64,000 nucleotides of DNA from Nocardioides alkalitolerans (GTDB taxonomy: Bacteria > Actinomycetota > Actinomycetes > Propionibacteriales > Nocardioidaceae): assembly GCA_038184435.1 (NCBI GenBank), contig CP116227.1, positions 3,005,501 through 3,069,500 on the forward strand, read 5' to 3'. The translations under genes and the position numbers were made by a program. A model generated the notes under the pieces. It made no database searches. It saw only the letters and a program-made list of their open reading frames with translations, and was not told where the DNA came from. Every line of letters begins with the position of its first letter. Positions within the stretch are counted from its first letter, which is position 1. Positions 55,382-63,748 of the stretch are shown piece after piece.

Positions 55382-56713
55382 TCAGCCCTCCTGGCCCACG
55401 GTGGCGGTGACACGCTCGGCCGGGGCCGGCAGCGCGAGGGCGGCCGTGAGCCCGATGAGCGCGGTGCCGACGAGGTAGAACGCGGGCGCGAGCGACGACC
55501 CCGTGCGCTCGACCAGCCAGGTCGCGATGAAGGGCGCGGTGCCACCGAAGACCATCACGCCGAGGGTGTAGGCCAGGGAGTTGCCGGCCGACCGGACCCG
55601 GGCGGGGAAGATCTCGGCCATCGCGACGATGGAGGTGGAGATCAGCGATCCCAGCAGGAGACCGAGGACCGCCTGACCCACGAACGCTCCCGTGGTCCCC
55701 GAGCGGATCAGCGCGAATACCGGTACGACGAGGAGGGCCAGCCCGGCACTCGACACGACCAGGATCGGGCGCCGTCCGACGCGGTCCGAGAGGGACGACA
55801 TGCCCGGGATGAGCGCCAGCGCGGCGGCGCCGGCGGTGAGGCAGGTCAGGAGGCCGGTCGTCGTCCCCAGACCCGCGGTGATGCTGACGTAGCTCAGGAG
55901 GTACGTCAGCACCATGTAGAACGCCGAGCCGTGCAGGGCCGCGATGCCGAACGTGACGAGGAGCTGCCGGGGCAGCGCGAGCGCCTCCCGCAGCGGCGCG
56001 GCGGCGACGTCGCCCACCGCCTGCAGGGAGCGGTACTCCGGGGTGTCCTCCAGCTTGACCCGGATGTAGAGACCCACGGCGCCGAGCGGGAACGCGAGCA
56101 GGAACGGGACCCGCCATCCCCACGCCTGCATCGTCTCCTCGCCCAGGCCCAGCTGGAGGAGGAGGACCAGCAGACCGGCCGCCATGAAGCCGACGACCGC
56201 CGAGAACATCATCCACCCCGTGCCCGCGCCGCGGCGGCCCGGCGCCGCGTACTCCACGAGGAAGCTCGTCGCGCTGCCGTACTCACCACCGGCCGAGAAG
56301 GCCTGGAGCGACCGCAGCACCACCAGCAGCACGGGGGCCGCGACGCCGATCGTCGCGTACGTCGGCAGCACGCCCACCAGCCCCGTGGCGACCGCCATGA
56401 GCAGGAGCACGGCGACGAGCACCCGCTGCCGCCCGACCCGGTCCGCGAGCGGGCCGAAGTAGAGGCCCCCGAGCGGGCGGACGACGAAGGTGAGCCCGTA
56501 CACCGCGAACGTCGCGAGCAGCTGTGTCGTCGGGTCCGAGGTCGAGAAGAAGGCCGCGCCGATGTAGACCGCGACGAATCCGTAGGCCGCGAAGTCGAAC
56601 CACTCGATACCGTTCCCGATCGCCGCCGCCAGCAGCGCGCGCCGGCGGGTGGTCGGTCGTCCGGGGTCGGTGCCAGCCAGATCGTCGGTCTCGTGGGCGA
56701 GCGTGCGCTGCAT
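55382..56713 (-). CDS. MFS transporter, metabolite:H+ symporter (MHS) family
   Basis: A 443-residue 12-helix symporter with the MHS start IGNGIEWFDFAAYGFVAVYIG, the loop GPLADRVGRQRVL and SAGGEYGSATSFLVEYAAPGRRG. The ATG at 56713 follows AGGAGG; an upstream ATG would add 25 residues that are not typical. It probably imports an organic acid used by the CoA ligase and thiolase encoded behind it. It is divergent from a PucR-type regulator gene. Only about half of its length can be aligned by eye with the MHS copy at 44221, so the cargo may differ. Confidence 0.9.
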   Translation of the reverse strand: MQRTLAHETDDLAGTDPGRPTTRRRALLAAAIGNGIEWFDFAAYGFVAVYIGAAFFSTSDPTTQLLATFAVYGLTFVVRPLGGLYFGPLADRVGRQRVLVAVLLLMAVATGLVGVLPTYATIGVAAPVLLVVLRSLQAFSAGGEYGSATSFLVEYAAPGRRGAGTGWMMFSAVVGFMAAGLLVLLLQLGLGEETMQAWGWRVPFLLAFPLGAVGLYIRVKLEDTPEYRSLQAVGDVAAAPLREALALPRQLLVTFGIAALHGSAFYMVLTYLLSYVSITAGLGTTTGLLTCLTAGAAALALIPGMSSLSDRVGRRPILVVSSAGLALLVVPVFALIRSGTTGAFVGQAVLGLLLGSLISTSIVAMAEIFPARVRSAGNSLAYTLGVMVFGGTAPFIATWLVERTGSSLAPAFYLVGTALIGLTAALALPAPAERVTATVGQEG

Positions 56714-56838
56714 GGGTCCTCCTGTGGACGGGCGAGATGCCTCATTCCACGCGTCGTGTGGGGTGCGCCACAATGGACCGGCCTGCAACGAAGAAGCGCC
56801 TGCTTTCGTACGTTCCTACAAACCTCGGAGGTCGGCTC
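56714..56838. promoter_or_regulatory. Divergent promoter region, MHS transporter / PucR regulator
   Basis: A 125-bp gap with the partial inverted repeat CCACGCGTCGTGTGG (56751-56765) and the segment TTTCGTACGTTCCTAC near the regulator start. These are candidates for the PucR-type regulator's site, but no repeat is strong enough to assign. Confidence 0.35.
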
Positions 56839-57975
56839 ATGACCGACGCACCCGCCGCGGAGGCGTGGTCGGCCATGGTCGACGGCATGCTCGCGGCAGC
56901 CGACGAGCTGGTCGAGCGCCAGTGCGACGCCGTCGGCGCGATCGCCGTCTACCGGGCGCTCGACCGCGCCGACGTGGCGACGTCCGCGCGCCGCAACGTG
57001 CTCCGCGCAGCGGCCGTGCTGCGCGGCGACGACCGCATCGAGGACGACGTGGCCGAGGCGGAGGAGGACACCGCCCGACGGCGCGCGCTCCAGGGGGTTC
57101 CCAGTGCCGACATGCTCGCCGCCTACCGTCGCGGGTTCGCCGTCATCCGCGACGTCCTCTTCCGTGAGTGCCGGCGCGCGGGGCTGTCCACCGAGCTGAC
57201 CGTGCGCGCGGCAGAGCTGCTCTGGGAGTGCGCCGACCGGTACAGCTCGATCTTCGTCGCCGCACAGCACGAGGTCGAGATGGACCTCGCGCGACGCGAG
57301 GAGAGCCGCCGCGCCACCTTCCTCAGCCAGCTCCTCGTCGGAGCCCTGACGGCCGAGGAGGCCGCGGCCTCCGGAGCCGCCTACGGCCTCGGGCTCGACG
57401 GGTCCTACTGGGTCCTGAGGATCCACGGCGCGAGCGATCGCGTCCCGCGTCGCGCGTTCTCGGTGCCGGAGCGGGCGCAGCCGCTGCTCGTCGGCTCGCT
57501 CGACGAGGACGTCGTCGCCGTCGTCGGCCGGCGCCCTCCCGCCGTGCCGACGGGCACGACGGCGGGCGTCGACGGCCCGGCCTCGCTCGCCGACATCCCC
57601 GAGGCGTTCCGGCGGGCGAGCCACGCCCTGACGACCGCGCGCGCCTTCGGCCTCGAGGGCCTGTACGACGAGGGACGCCTCGCCGTCCGCGCCGCCGTCC
57701 TCGACCAGCCGCGCCTGAGCCGGATGCTGCTCGAGCGGTACGTCGTGCCCGTCGAGGCCGAGAGCGCGATGGCCGCGACCCTCCTGAGCAGCGTCGACGC
57801 CTACCTCGAGCACGGACGTTCGCTGCCGCGGGCCGCCCGCGCGCTCTCGGTGCACCTGAACTCGCTGCGCTACCGGATCGAGCGGTTCACGCACCTGACC
57901 GGCGCCGACTTCGACGGCGTCGAGTGCGTCATCGAGGTGTGGTGGGCCCTGCGTGCGCGGGAGCTGCGCGTGTGA
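56839..57975 (+). CDS. PucR/CdaR-family helix-turn-helix regulator
   Basis: A 378-residue regulator: an N-terminal helical domain (RsbT co-antagonist-like, residues 1-150), a middle GGDEF-like remnant with DGSYWVLRIHG, and a C-terminal HTH of PucR type (SLPRAARALSVHLNSLRYRIERFTHLTG). Such regulators control purine, sugar-acid and aromatic catabolism in actinobacteria. Divergent from the transporter/ligase/thiolase operon, it is its likely activator. ATG at 56839 follows TCGGAGG. Confidence 0.85.
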   Translation: MTDAPAAEAWSAMVDGMLAAADELVERQCDAVGAIAVYRALDRADVATSARRNVLRAAAVLRGDDRIEDDVAEAEEDTARRRALQGVPSADMLAAYRRGFAVIRDVLFRECRRAGLSTELTVRAAELLWECADRYSSIFVAAQHEVEMDLARREESRRATFLSQLLVGALTAEEAAASGAAYGLGLDGSYWVLRIHGASDRVPRRAFSVPERAQPLLVGSLDEDVVAVVGRRPPAVPTGTTAGVDGPASLADIPEAFRRASHALTTARAFGLEGLYDEGRLAVRAAVLDQPRLSRMLLERYVVPVEAESAMAATLLSSVDAYLEHGRSLPRAARALSVHLNSLRYRIERFTHLTGADFDGVECVIEVWWALRARELRV

Positions 57976-58076
57976 TCGACACCGGCCCCGGCGGGCGCGC
58001 GCCGACCGTCCGCTCCCTCGCCGAGCGTCCAGGCGAGCGCATCGGGACGAGGCCCGCCCCGCCCCCCGGAACGACT

Positions 58077-58112
58077 CAGCCCCTGACCCGCATCTCTGCA
58101 GGTCAGGGGCTG
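58077..58112. terminator. Hairpin downstream of tRNA-Thr and the PucR gene
   Basis: Bases 58077-58088 and 58101-58112 form a perfect 12-bp stem. It lies 8 bp past the 3' end of the minus-strand tRNA gene and 100 bp past the convergent regulator gene. No T-run. Confidence 0.65.
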
Positions 58113-58120
58113 TCCGTCGG

Positions 58121-58193
58121 AGCCGCCTGTCAGAATCGAACTGACGACCTAATCATTACGAGTGATTCGCTCTACCGACTGAGCTAAGGCGGC
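58121..58193 (-). tRNA. tRNA-Thr (anticodon CGT)
   Basis: A 73-nt cloverleaf on the minus strand. Acceptor stem GCCGCCT (58193-58187) pairs with AGGCGGC (58128-58122). D-arm AGCTCAGTCGGTAGAGC is present, the anticodon stem AATCA/TGATT encloses loop CTCGTAA with anticodon CGT (codon ACG), and the T-arm contains GTTCGATTC. CCA is not encoded. It marks the change from catabolic genes to the housekeeping flank. Confidence 0.95.
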
Positions 58194-58277
58194 GCGCTGA
58201 CCGCCGGAACGGACAGCGAGGAGAGCATAGCGACCGGGGAAGAGCCACGCGAATCGGGCCCTCCCCGGTCAGTGCGC

Positions 58278-58493
58278 TCAGGCCGCGAGCGTCAGCGCCG
58301 CGACGCGCGCGCCCTCGCTGGCGTGCTCCTGCGTGGCACCGCACCAGCAGGTGAAGGTCGCGACCCAGCCGCCCTCGACGGCGCGGACCGCGGTGAACTG
58401 GGTGTCGAAGATGAGCTGGCGCTTCTCGCAGCTGCTGCAGCGGTGGACGAACACGGTGGCCTCCTCAGGAGTCAGATCGGGGACGAGTCCCAT
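58278..58493 (-). CDS. Small zinc-ribbon-like hypothetical protein
   Basis: A 71-residue protein with two cysteine pairs, CSSC (about 19-22) and CWCG (about 49-52), in a compact beta-rich chain (FVHRCSSCEKRQLIFDTQF, GGWVATFTCWCGATQEH), fitting a single zinc ribbon. No named family is recalled, though similar small proteins occur next to tRNA genes in actinobacteria. Position between the tRNA and a divergent LysR gene gives no function. Confidence 0.7.
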   Translation of the reverse strand: MGLVPDLTPEEATVFVHRCSSCEKRQLIFDTQFTAVRAVEGGWVATFTCWCGATQEHASEGARVAALTLAA

Positions 58494-58560
58494 CCTCTCG
58501 ACGTCGAGACTCCAGGGGTAGCCTCACTTTCCAGCGCGATCCCTAGGTGATTCCTATGAT

Positions 58561-59493
58561 GTGACCGTGCTCTCCCTCCACCAGCTCCGGTGCTTCCTCG
58601 CGACGTACGAGCACGGATCCCTGACCGCGGCGGCGACCGAGCTGGGCTACGCCCAGCCGAGCGTCTCCGAGCAGATCCGCGCGCTCGAGAAGTCGCTCGG
58701 GGTGCAGCTGTTCCGCCGCGTCGGGCGCGGCGTCGTCCCCACCACCGTCGCCGACGAGCTGCGACCCCACGCCGAGCGCACGCTGGCCGCCGCCGAGGAG
58801 GCGCGCCGTGCCGTGACCAGCGCCAAGGCGCTGCAGACGGGCACCATCCGGTTCGGGATGTTCGGCGCGGCGCGCCTGTACGCCGGAGCCGGGCTGGTCG
58901 CGGACGTGCTCGCCCGCTATCCCGGCGTCCGCGTGGAGCTCATCGGCCAGAACTCCAACGAGGTGCAGGAGGACCTGCGACGCGGCCGGCTCGAGGCCGC
59001 GATGATCGCGGTGCCCGCCGCCACGAGCGAGGGCATGACGGTCACCCCCGTGGCCAAGGACGAGCTGGTCTACATCAGCGCCGACCCGGAACGCCTCGCG
59101 TCGCCCGTCACGCCGCAGCGCTTCGCGCAGGCACAGCTGGTCATGCCGGAGACGACGTGGCGCGCGGTCGACTCGACCCGCATCGTGCTGCGCCAGATGC
59201 TGCACGAGACGGGTCGCAACCCGACGACGCGCATCGAGGTGGAGGACATCGAGACCGCCGTCGAGCTCGTCGGGATGGGCCTCGCCGACAGCGTCATCCC
59301 CAAGGGCGCCGCGCTCCAGCTGCTGCCCCGGCTGGCGCCGTCCGCGGGCTACGTCTCGCTGCGGCCGCGGCAGTACGACACCCTCGCCGTCGTGCACCGC
59401 TCCGGAGCGACCCTGTCCCCCGCCGCGCAGCTCATGATCGAGCTCGCGACGCGGCGGATCCGCCAGATCGCCGAGCCCTACTCCCCCCGTTGA
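58561..59493 (+). CDS. LysR family regulator
   Basis: A 310-residue LysR protein with winged helix LSLHQLRCFLATYEHGSLTAAATELGYAQPSVSEQIRALEKSLGVQLF and effector domain from about 95 (GTIRFGMFGAARLYAGAGLVADVLARYPGVRVEL). GTG start at 58561, directly after CCTATGAT, so the leader is very short. It is convergent with the hydrolase gene, and nothing divergent besides the small zinc-ribbon gene is available as a target. The sequence before it holds TAGGTGATTCCTA (58544-58556), a possible autoregulatory site. Confidence 0.87.
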   Translation: MTVLSLHQLRCFLATYEHGSLTAAATELGYAQPSVSEQIRALEKSLGVQLFRRVGRGVVPTTVADELRPHAERTLAAAEEARRAVTSAKALQTGTIRFGMFGAARLYAGAGLVADVLARYPGVRVELIGQNSNEVQEDLRRGRLEAAMIAVPAATSEGMTVTPVAKDELVYISADPERLASPVTPQRFAQAQLVMPETTWRAVDSTRIVLRQMLHETGRNPTTRIEVEDIETAVELVGMGLADSVIPKGAALQLLPRLAPSAGYVSLRPRQYDTLAVVHRSGATLSPAAQLMIELATRRIRQIAEPYSPR

Positions 59494-59508
59494 CCGGGGC
59501 GGGCGCGG

Positions 59509-61122
59509 CTAGCTGCAGACCAGCCCGTCCTCGGGCACCTCGCCGTCGACGAGGAACGCCTCGACGGCCTCGTCGATGCAGCTGTTCCCCGAGCCGTACG
59601 CCGTGTGCCCCTCGCCCTCGCGCGTCACGAGCACGCCCGACTCGAGCGTCTCGGCCATCGCGACGGCCTCCTCGTACGGCGTCGCGGGGTCGCCCGTCGT
59701 GCCGATGACGACGATCGGCGCAGCGCCGGCGCCCGTGACCTCGCGCGGCTCCTCCGCCTGGCGGCCCGGGTAGGCGCTGCACCAGCCGAGACCGAGCTCG
59801 CCGCCGTCGCCGAAGGTGGGCGCCGCCTCGTCGAAGTCGTCGGCGTACTGCGCCGCCTCCTCCGGCGAGAGGCTCGTGGGGTCGTCGAGGCAGGAGATCG
59901 CGTAGAACGCCTCCATGAGGTTCGACGCGTAGCCGCCGCTGAAGTCGCGGTCGGCGTAGAAGTCCGCCAGCAGCAGGAGCGTGTCGCCCGTGCCGTCCAG
60001 GGCCTCCTCGAGGCCGTCGGTGAGGTAGGGCCAGTTCTGCTCGTTGTAGAGCGCCGCCTGGATGCCGGTCGTGCCGAGCGCCTGCGTGAGGACCCGGTCG
60101 GGGTCGTTCGTCGGCAGGGGCTCCTCGAGCAGCGAGTCGAGCAGGCCCTGCACCGTCTCGAGCCCCTCGTCGACCGAGTCGCCCACGGGGCAGTCGCCGT
60201 CGTCGACGCACGCCTGGAGGTAGTTGCGGAACGCCAGCTCGAAGCCCGCGGTCTGGCTCAGCGAGCCCTCGACCCGGTCCAGGTTGGGGTCCGTCGCGCC
60301 GTCGAGCACGAGCCGCTCCGAGCGCTCGGGGAAGTACGTCGCGTAGACCGCGCCGAGCGTCGTGCCGTAGGAGAAGCCCAGGTAGTGCATCTGGTCGTCG
60401 CCGAGCACGGCGCGCAGCACGTCCATGTCCTTCGCCGTCTCCACGGTCGAGATGTGGTCGACGAGGTCGGGCGAGAGGTCCTCGCAGCCGTCGCCGAGCC
60501 GCTGCTGCCACTCCTCCGCCAGCGCCACGCCCTCCGGTGTGTTCGGGTCACCGGACGCCGCCAGGTAGTCGTCGAGGTCGGCGTCGCTGAGGCAGTCGAT
60601 GGGCGAGCTCTGGCCGGTGCCGCGCGGGTCCCAGCCGACGATGTCGAACGACTCGAGCAGCGCGTCGCCGTAGGCGTCCTCGCGGGCCGCCAGCTCCGTG
60701 CCGCCCGAGCCGGGGCCGCCCGGGTTGACCAGCAGCGATCCCACCCGCTCGTCCGCCGGGCCGTCGGCCGCGCGGCGCAGCACGCGCAGGTCGAGGGTGT
60801 CGCCGTCGGGCTCGTCGTAGTCCAGCGGCACCTCGAGCCACGTGCACTCGAAGTCGCCGCGGCCGTCCTCGGCCGCCTCGTCGCACTCGTCCCACGAGAG
60901 CGACTGCGTGTAGAAGGGCTCCAGCTCGGGGCTGGGCGACTCCCCGGTGGGGCCGCGCTCGTCGCCGCGCTCCGCCCGCTCCGTCGTCTCCTCGCGCGAC
61001 TCGTCCGACCCGTCGTCGTCCCCGCCGATGAGCACGAACGCGACCGAGGCCGCCGCCCCCACCGTCACGACGAGCGCGACCACGAGGCCGACCACCAACC
61101 ACACCACCGAGCTGCGCTTCAC
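59509..61122 (-). CDS. Membrane-anchored alpha/beta hydrolase (tripeptidyl aminopeptidase-like)
   Basis: A 537-residue exported hydrolase. An N-terminal membrane segment (about 7-32) is followed by a charged linker (33-68), then the hydrolase domain with VNPGGPGSGG (132-141), nucleophile S251 in GFSYGTTLGAVY, aspartate in TGDPATPYEEA and histidine in EGEGHTAYG. Six or more cysteines in the outer domain suggest disulfides. The pattern fits the Streptomyces SlpD/E and Tap-type exopeptidases (TAP-like C-terminal domain). GTG start overlaps the holB stop (GTGA), so it is cotranscribed with tmk and holB, as is seen in related genomes. Confidence 0.87.
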   Translation of the reverse strand: MKRSSVVWLVVGLVVALVVTVGAAASVAFVLIGGDDDGSDESREETTERAERGDERGPTGESPSPELEPFYTQSLSWDECDEAAEDGRGDFECTWLEVPLDYDEPDGDTLDLRVLRRAADGPADERVGSLLVNPGGPGSGGTELAAREDAYGDALLESFDIVGWDPRGTGQSSPIDCLSDADLDDYLAASGDPNTPEGVALAEEWQQRLGDGCEDLSPDLVDHISTVETAKDMDVLRAVLGDDQMHYLGFSYGTTLGAVYATYFPERSERLVLDGATDPNLDRVEGSLSQTAGFELAFRNYLQACVDDGDCPVGDSVDEGLETVQGLLDSLLEEPLPTNDPDRVLTQALGTTGIQAALYNEQNWPYLTDGLEEALDGTGDTLLLLADFYADRDFSGGYASNLMEAFYAISCLDDPTSLSPEEAAQYADDFDEAAPTFGDGGELGLGWCSAYPGRQAEEPREVTGAGAAPIVVIGTTGDPATPYEEAVAMAETLESGVLVTREGEGHTAYGSGNSCIDEAVEAFLVDGEVPEDGLVCS

Positions 61123-62306
61123 CGCACGTTCCTCCCCGTCGGGGCCCCGGCGCCGTCGCGGCGCGGGAGGAGCCCCACCATCATCGACTCGAGCGCGAGC
61201 ATGACAGGAACGTTGAACTCCAGCATCTGCTCACGCGCGGCGAACACCACCTCGATGCGCGCCAGGTTCGCCTCCGGGCCACCGGCCTCCGCCAGCGCCT
61301 CGACCTGCTCCCGGAGCTCCTCGTTGACGAGCTCCGTGCCCACCCCGAGACCCACCGCCACGGCGTCGCGGTAGACCGAGACGAGGTCGGTCAGGGCCCG
61401 GTCGACCACGTCGAGGTGGCGCCGCTTCGCGCGCGACTTCTGCTCGCGCTCGAGGGCGGCCCGGGCCGGCGCGTACTCCCGCGGCTTCCGCCCGCGCTCC
61501 ACCACGCCGTACGCCGCGTCCAGGTCCGCCCGCTCCACCGCGTCGAGCTCCACGGTGATGGCGTCGGCCTCGGCCTTCGTCGTCTCGCTCAGCATCGTCG
61601 CCGCCGTCATCGCCGCGCCCAACGAGCGGAGCCGCCCCGGCAGGGCGACCACCTCGGCGCGCCGCTGCCGGGTGTCGGGGTCGGTCGCGAGGGCCTTGGC
61701 GCGGCCGATGTGGCCCTGGCTGGCGCGCGCGGCGCGCAGCGCGAGCGTCGGCTCGACCGCCGCCGTGCGCTCGAGGAAGGCCGCGACGTCCGCCGTAGCC
61801 GGGGTGCTCAGCGTGACGAGGCGGCAGCGCGAGCGGATCGTGGGCAGCACGTCCTCGACCGTGGGCGCGCAGAGCATCCACACCGTGCGCTCGGTGGGCT
61901 CCTCGATCGCCTTGAGCAGCGCGTTGAACGCCTGGTCGGTGAGCCGGTCGGCGTCCTCGACCACCAGGATCTGCCAGCGTCGCCCGACGGGAGCGAGGGC
62001 CGAGCGGCGCACGAGGTCGCGCACCTGGTCGACGCCGATGGAGAGCCGCTGGGTGCGGATGACGGCCACGTCGGCATGGGACCCCGCCAGCACCGTGCGG
62101 CAGGCGTGGCAGGTGCCGCAGCCGCCCTCCTCGCACTGGAGCGCCGCCGCGAAGGCGATCGCCGCGTTGGAGCGACCCGAGCCGGGGGGGCCGGTGAAGA
62201 GCCAGGCGTGGGTCATGCCCTGCGGCCGCGCACCCCCGGTGCCCGCCGCCTGGGCGAGCGCGGCGACGGCCGGCCGCTGGCCGACCAGGTGGTCCCAGAC
62301 CGTCAT
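61119..62306 (-). CDS. holB: DNA polymerase III subunit delta'
   Basis: A 395-residue clamp-loader subunit: HLVGQRPAVAAL start, phosphate-loop region GPPGSGRSN (39-47, with Arg in place of the Walker lysine, tolerated in delta'), zinc module C58/C63/C66/C69 and VVEDADRLTDQAFNALLKAIEEP, then SRCRLVTL. It helps load the sliding clamp during replication. ATGA overlap with tmk and GTGA overlap with the hydrolase gene. The tmk-holB pair is a standard actinobacterial housekeeping arrangement. Confidence 0.93.
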   Translation of the reverse strand: MTVWDHLVGQRPAVAALAQAAGTGGARPQGMTHAWLFTGPPGSGRSNAAIAFAAALQCEEGGCGTCHACRTVLAGSHADVAVIRTQRLSIGVDQVRDLVRRSALAPVGRRWQILVVEDADRLTDQAFNALLKAIEEPTERTVWMLCAPTVEDVLPTIRSRCRLVTLSTPATADVAAFLERTAAVEPTLALRAARASQGHIGRAKALATDPDTRQRRAEVVALPGRLRSLGAAMTAATMLSETTKAEADAITVELDAVERADLDAAYGVVERGRKPREYAPARAALEREQKSRAKRRHLDVVDRALTDLVSVYRDAVAVGLGVGTELVNEELREQVEALAEAGGPEANLARIEVVFAAREQMLEFNVPVMLALESMMVGLLPRRDGAGAPTGRNVR

Positions 62307-62989
62307 CGTGCCTCCCGGCGTGCCTGCCCCAGCAGGGGCGCGACCCGGGACCACACGGCCTCCGCGATCTCCTCGCGCGTGCCCGTGGCGTCGACCACTA
62401 GGTAGTGCGTCGGGTCGGCCTCCGCGAGCGCGAGGAACTCCGCCCGCACCCGCTCGTGGAAATCGACGGACTCGGCCTCGATCCGGTCCCGGCCGGTGAG
62501 GCGCGCCAGCCCGGCACCGGGCCGCACGTCGAGCACCACCGTCAGGTGGGGCCGCAGGTCGCCGGTCGCCCAGCGCGCCACGTGCTCCAGGCCGGCGACG
62601 GCGTCCCCCAGCGCGCGGCCCGCCCCCTGGTAGGCCAACGTGGAGTCGACGTACCGGTCCGTCACGACCACGGCACCGCGGTCGAGGGCGGGCCGGACGA
62701 CCTCGGCGACGTGCTCGGCCTTGTCCGCGACGTACAGCAACGCCTCCGTGCGCGCCGCGAGGTGACCGGTGGCGGGGTCGAGCACGATGCGCCGGAGCTC
62801 GCGCCCCACGGGCGTGTCGCCGGGCTCGAAGGTGGGGACCGCGTCGTACCCCTCCCGCCGCAGGCGCTCGACCAGCAGGCGCGACTGCGTCGACTTGCCG
62901 CCGCCGTCGCCGCCCTCGAAGCACACGAAGACACCGGTGGCGGCGCGGACCCCGGGGGCGGGGCCGGGATCGGGGTCGGGGGACGTCAC
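62303..62989 (-). CDS. tmk: Thymidylate kinase
   Basis: A 228-residue dTMP kinase. Walker A EGGDGGGKST near 25-34, then VVVTDRYVDSTLAYQGAGRALG (DRY/DRH motif and lid) and VLDVRPGAGLARLTGRD. It phosphorylates dTMP to dTDP. GTG start at 62989; the first 17 residues are Pro/Asp-rich and may be missing in other species. Overlaps holB by 4 bp. Confidence 0.93.
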   Translation of the reverse strand: MTSPDPDPGPAPGVRAATGVFVCFEGGDGGGKSTQSRLLVERLRREGYDAVPTFEPGDTPVGRELRRIVLDPATGHLAARTEALLYVADKAEHVAEVVRPALDRGAVVVTDRYVDSTLAYQGAGRALGDAVAGLEHVARWATGDLRPHLTVVLDVRPGAGLARLTGRDRIEAESVDFHERVRAEFLALAEADPTHYLVVDATGTREEIAEAVWSRVAPLLGQARREAR

Positions 62990-63099
62990 GCAGGCGAACC
63001 TACGAGGTCGCGGCGACAGTTATCCACCGCGGGTGTCGGGTTTGGCCGCACCACCCGGCGGGGTAACGACCGCGCCGGACATCTCGGAGGAGGCACATC

Positions 63100-63738
63100 G
63101 TGGGTTGGGTCATCGCGCTGCTCGTCGTGGCGGCGGCCGTCGCGGCCGCCGTCGTCATCGTGCGCACGCGCACGTCGAAGCCGGCCGGAGCGTCGAGCCG
63201 CGGTCCGAGCGACGTCATCGCCGAGTCCGACCTCGCGTCGGTCGAGCCGCTGCGGCGGCTGCAGGTGGGCGACGTCGTGGGCTACGAGGGCGCCATGCTG
63301 TTCGTCCGGGGCCGTCTCGACTTCGACGAGGAGGGCTACCGGTGGACGGAGCACTTCCTCGACGATGACACCACCCGCCGCTGGCTGACCGTCGAGGAGG
63401 ACGAGGGCTTCGAGGTGTCCCTGTGGCGCAGCATCCCCGCGGGCGACGTCGAGCAGGGCGGCGCGGGCGACCGCGACGTCATCGTCGGCGGGGTGGCCTA
63501 CCGCCTGCAGGAGAAGGGCTCCGCGTCGTTCCGCGCCTCGGGCGCGACCGGCACCGCACCCCAGGGCACGGCGGAGTACGCCGACTACGCCAGCGCCGAC
63601 GGGAAGCACCTCCTGGGCTTCGAGAAGTTCGGCAGCACCTGGGAGGCGTCCCTCGGGGAGCCCCTCCAGCCGTGGGAGCTGACCGTCTACCCTGGATCGG
63701 ACGGGCCGGCGACCGGCACCGGTCCGGCGGGACGCTGA
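63100..63738 (+). CDS. DUF4178 domain membrane protein
   Basis: A 212-residue protein: one N-terminal membrane helix (about 3-22), then a soluble domain with DVVGYEGAMLFVRGRLDFDEEGYRWTEHFLDD and WLTVEEDEGFEVSLWR, matching DUF4178, and YADYASADGKHLLGFEKFGSTWEASLGEPLQPWELTVYPG. GTG start at 63100 after GGAGGAGG. In actinobacteria it is usually followed by a DUF4247 gene and a DUF350/spermidine synthase-like gene; the next gene here fits that order. Function unknown. Confidence 0.85.
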   Translation: MGWVIALLVVAAAVAAAVVIVRTRTSKPAGASSRGPSDVIAESDLASVEPLRRLQVGDVVGYEGAMLFVRGRLDFDEEGYRWTEHFLDDDTTRRWLTVEEDEGFEVSLWRSIPAGDVEQGGAGDRDVIVGGVAYRLQEKGSASFRASGATGTAPQGTAEYADYASADGKHLLGFEKFGSTWEASLGEPLQPWELTVYPGSDGPATGTGPAGR

Positions 63739-63748
63739 GGGGGTCGCC

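Noticed and set aside
58544..58556. TAGGTGATTCCTA before the LysR gene, similar to the activator box
   Set aside because: No TCCTARCRTCG -10 and no second box at 22 bp; it abuts the start codon. It fits a LysR autoregulatory site better.
63020..63028. TTATCCACC, resembling a DnaA box
   Set aside because: Single imperfect copy (consensus ends in A), no cluster of boxes, no AT-rich region and no dnaA/dnaN nearby, so there is no support for an origin.
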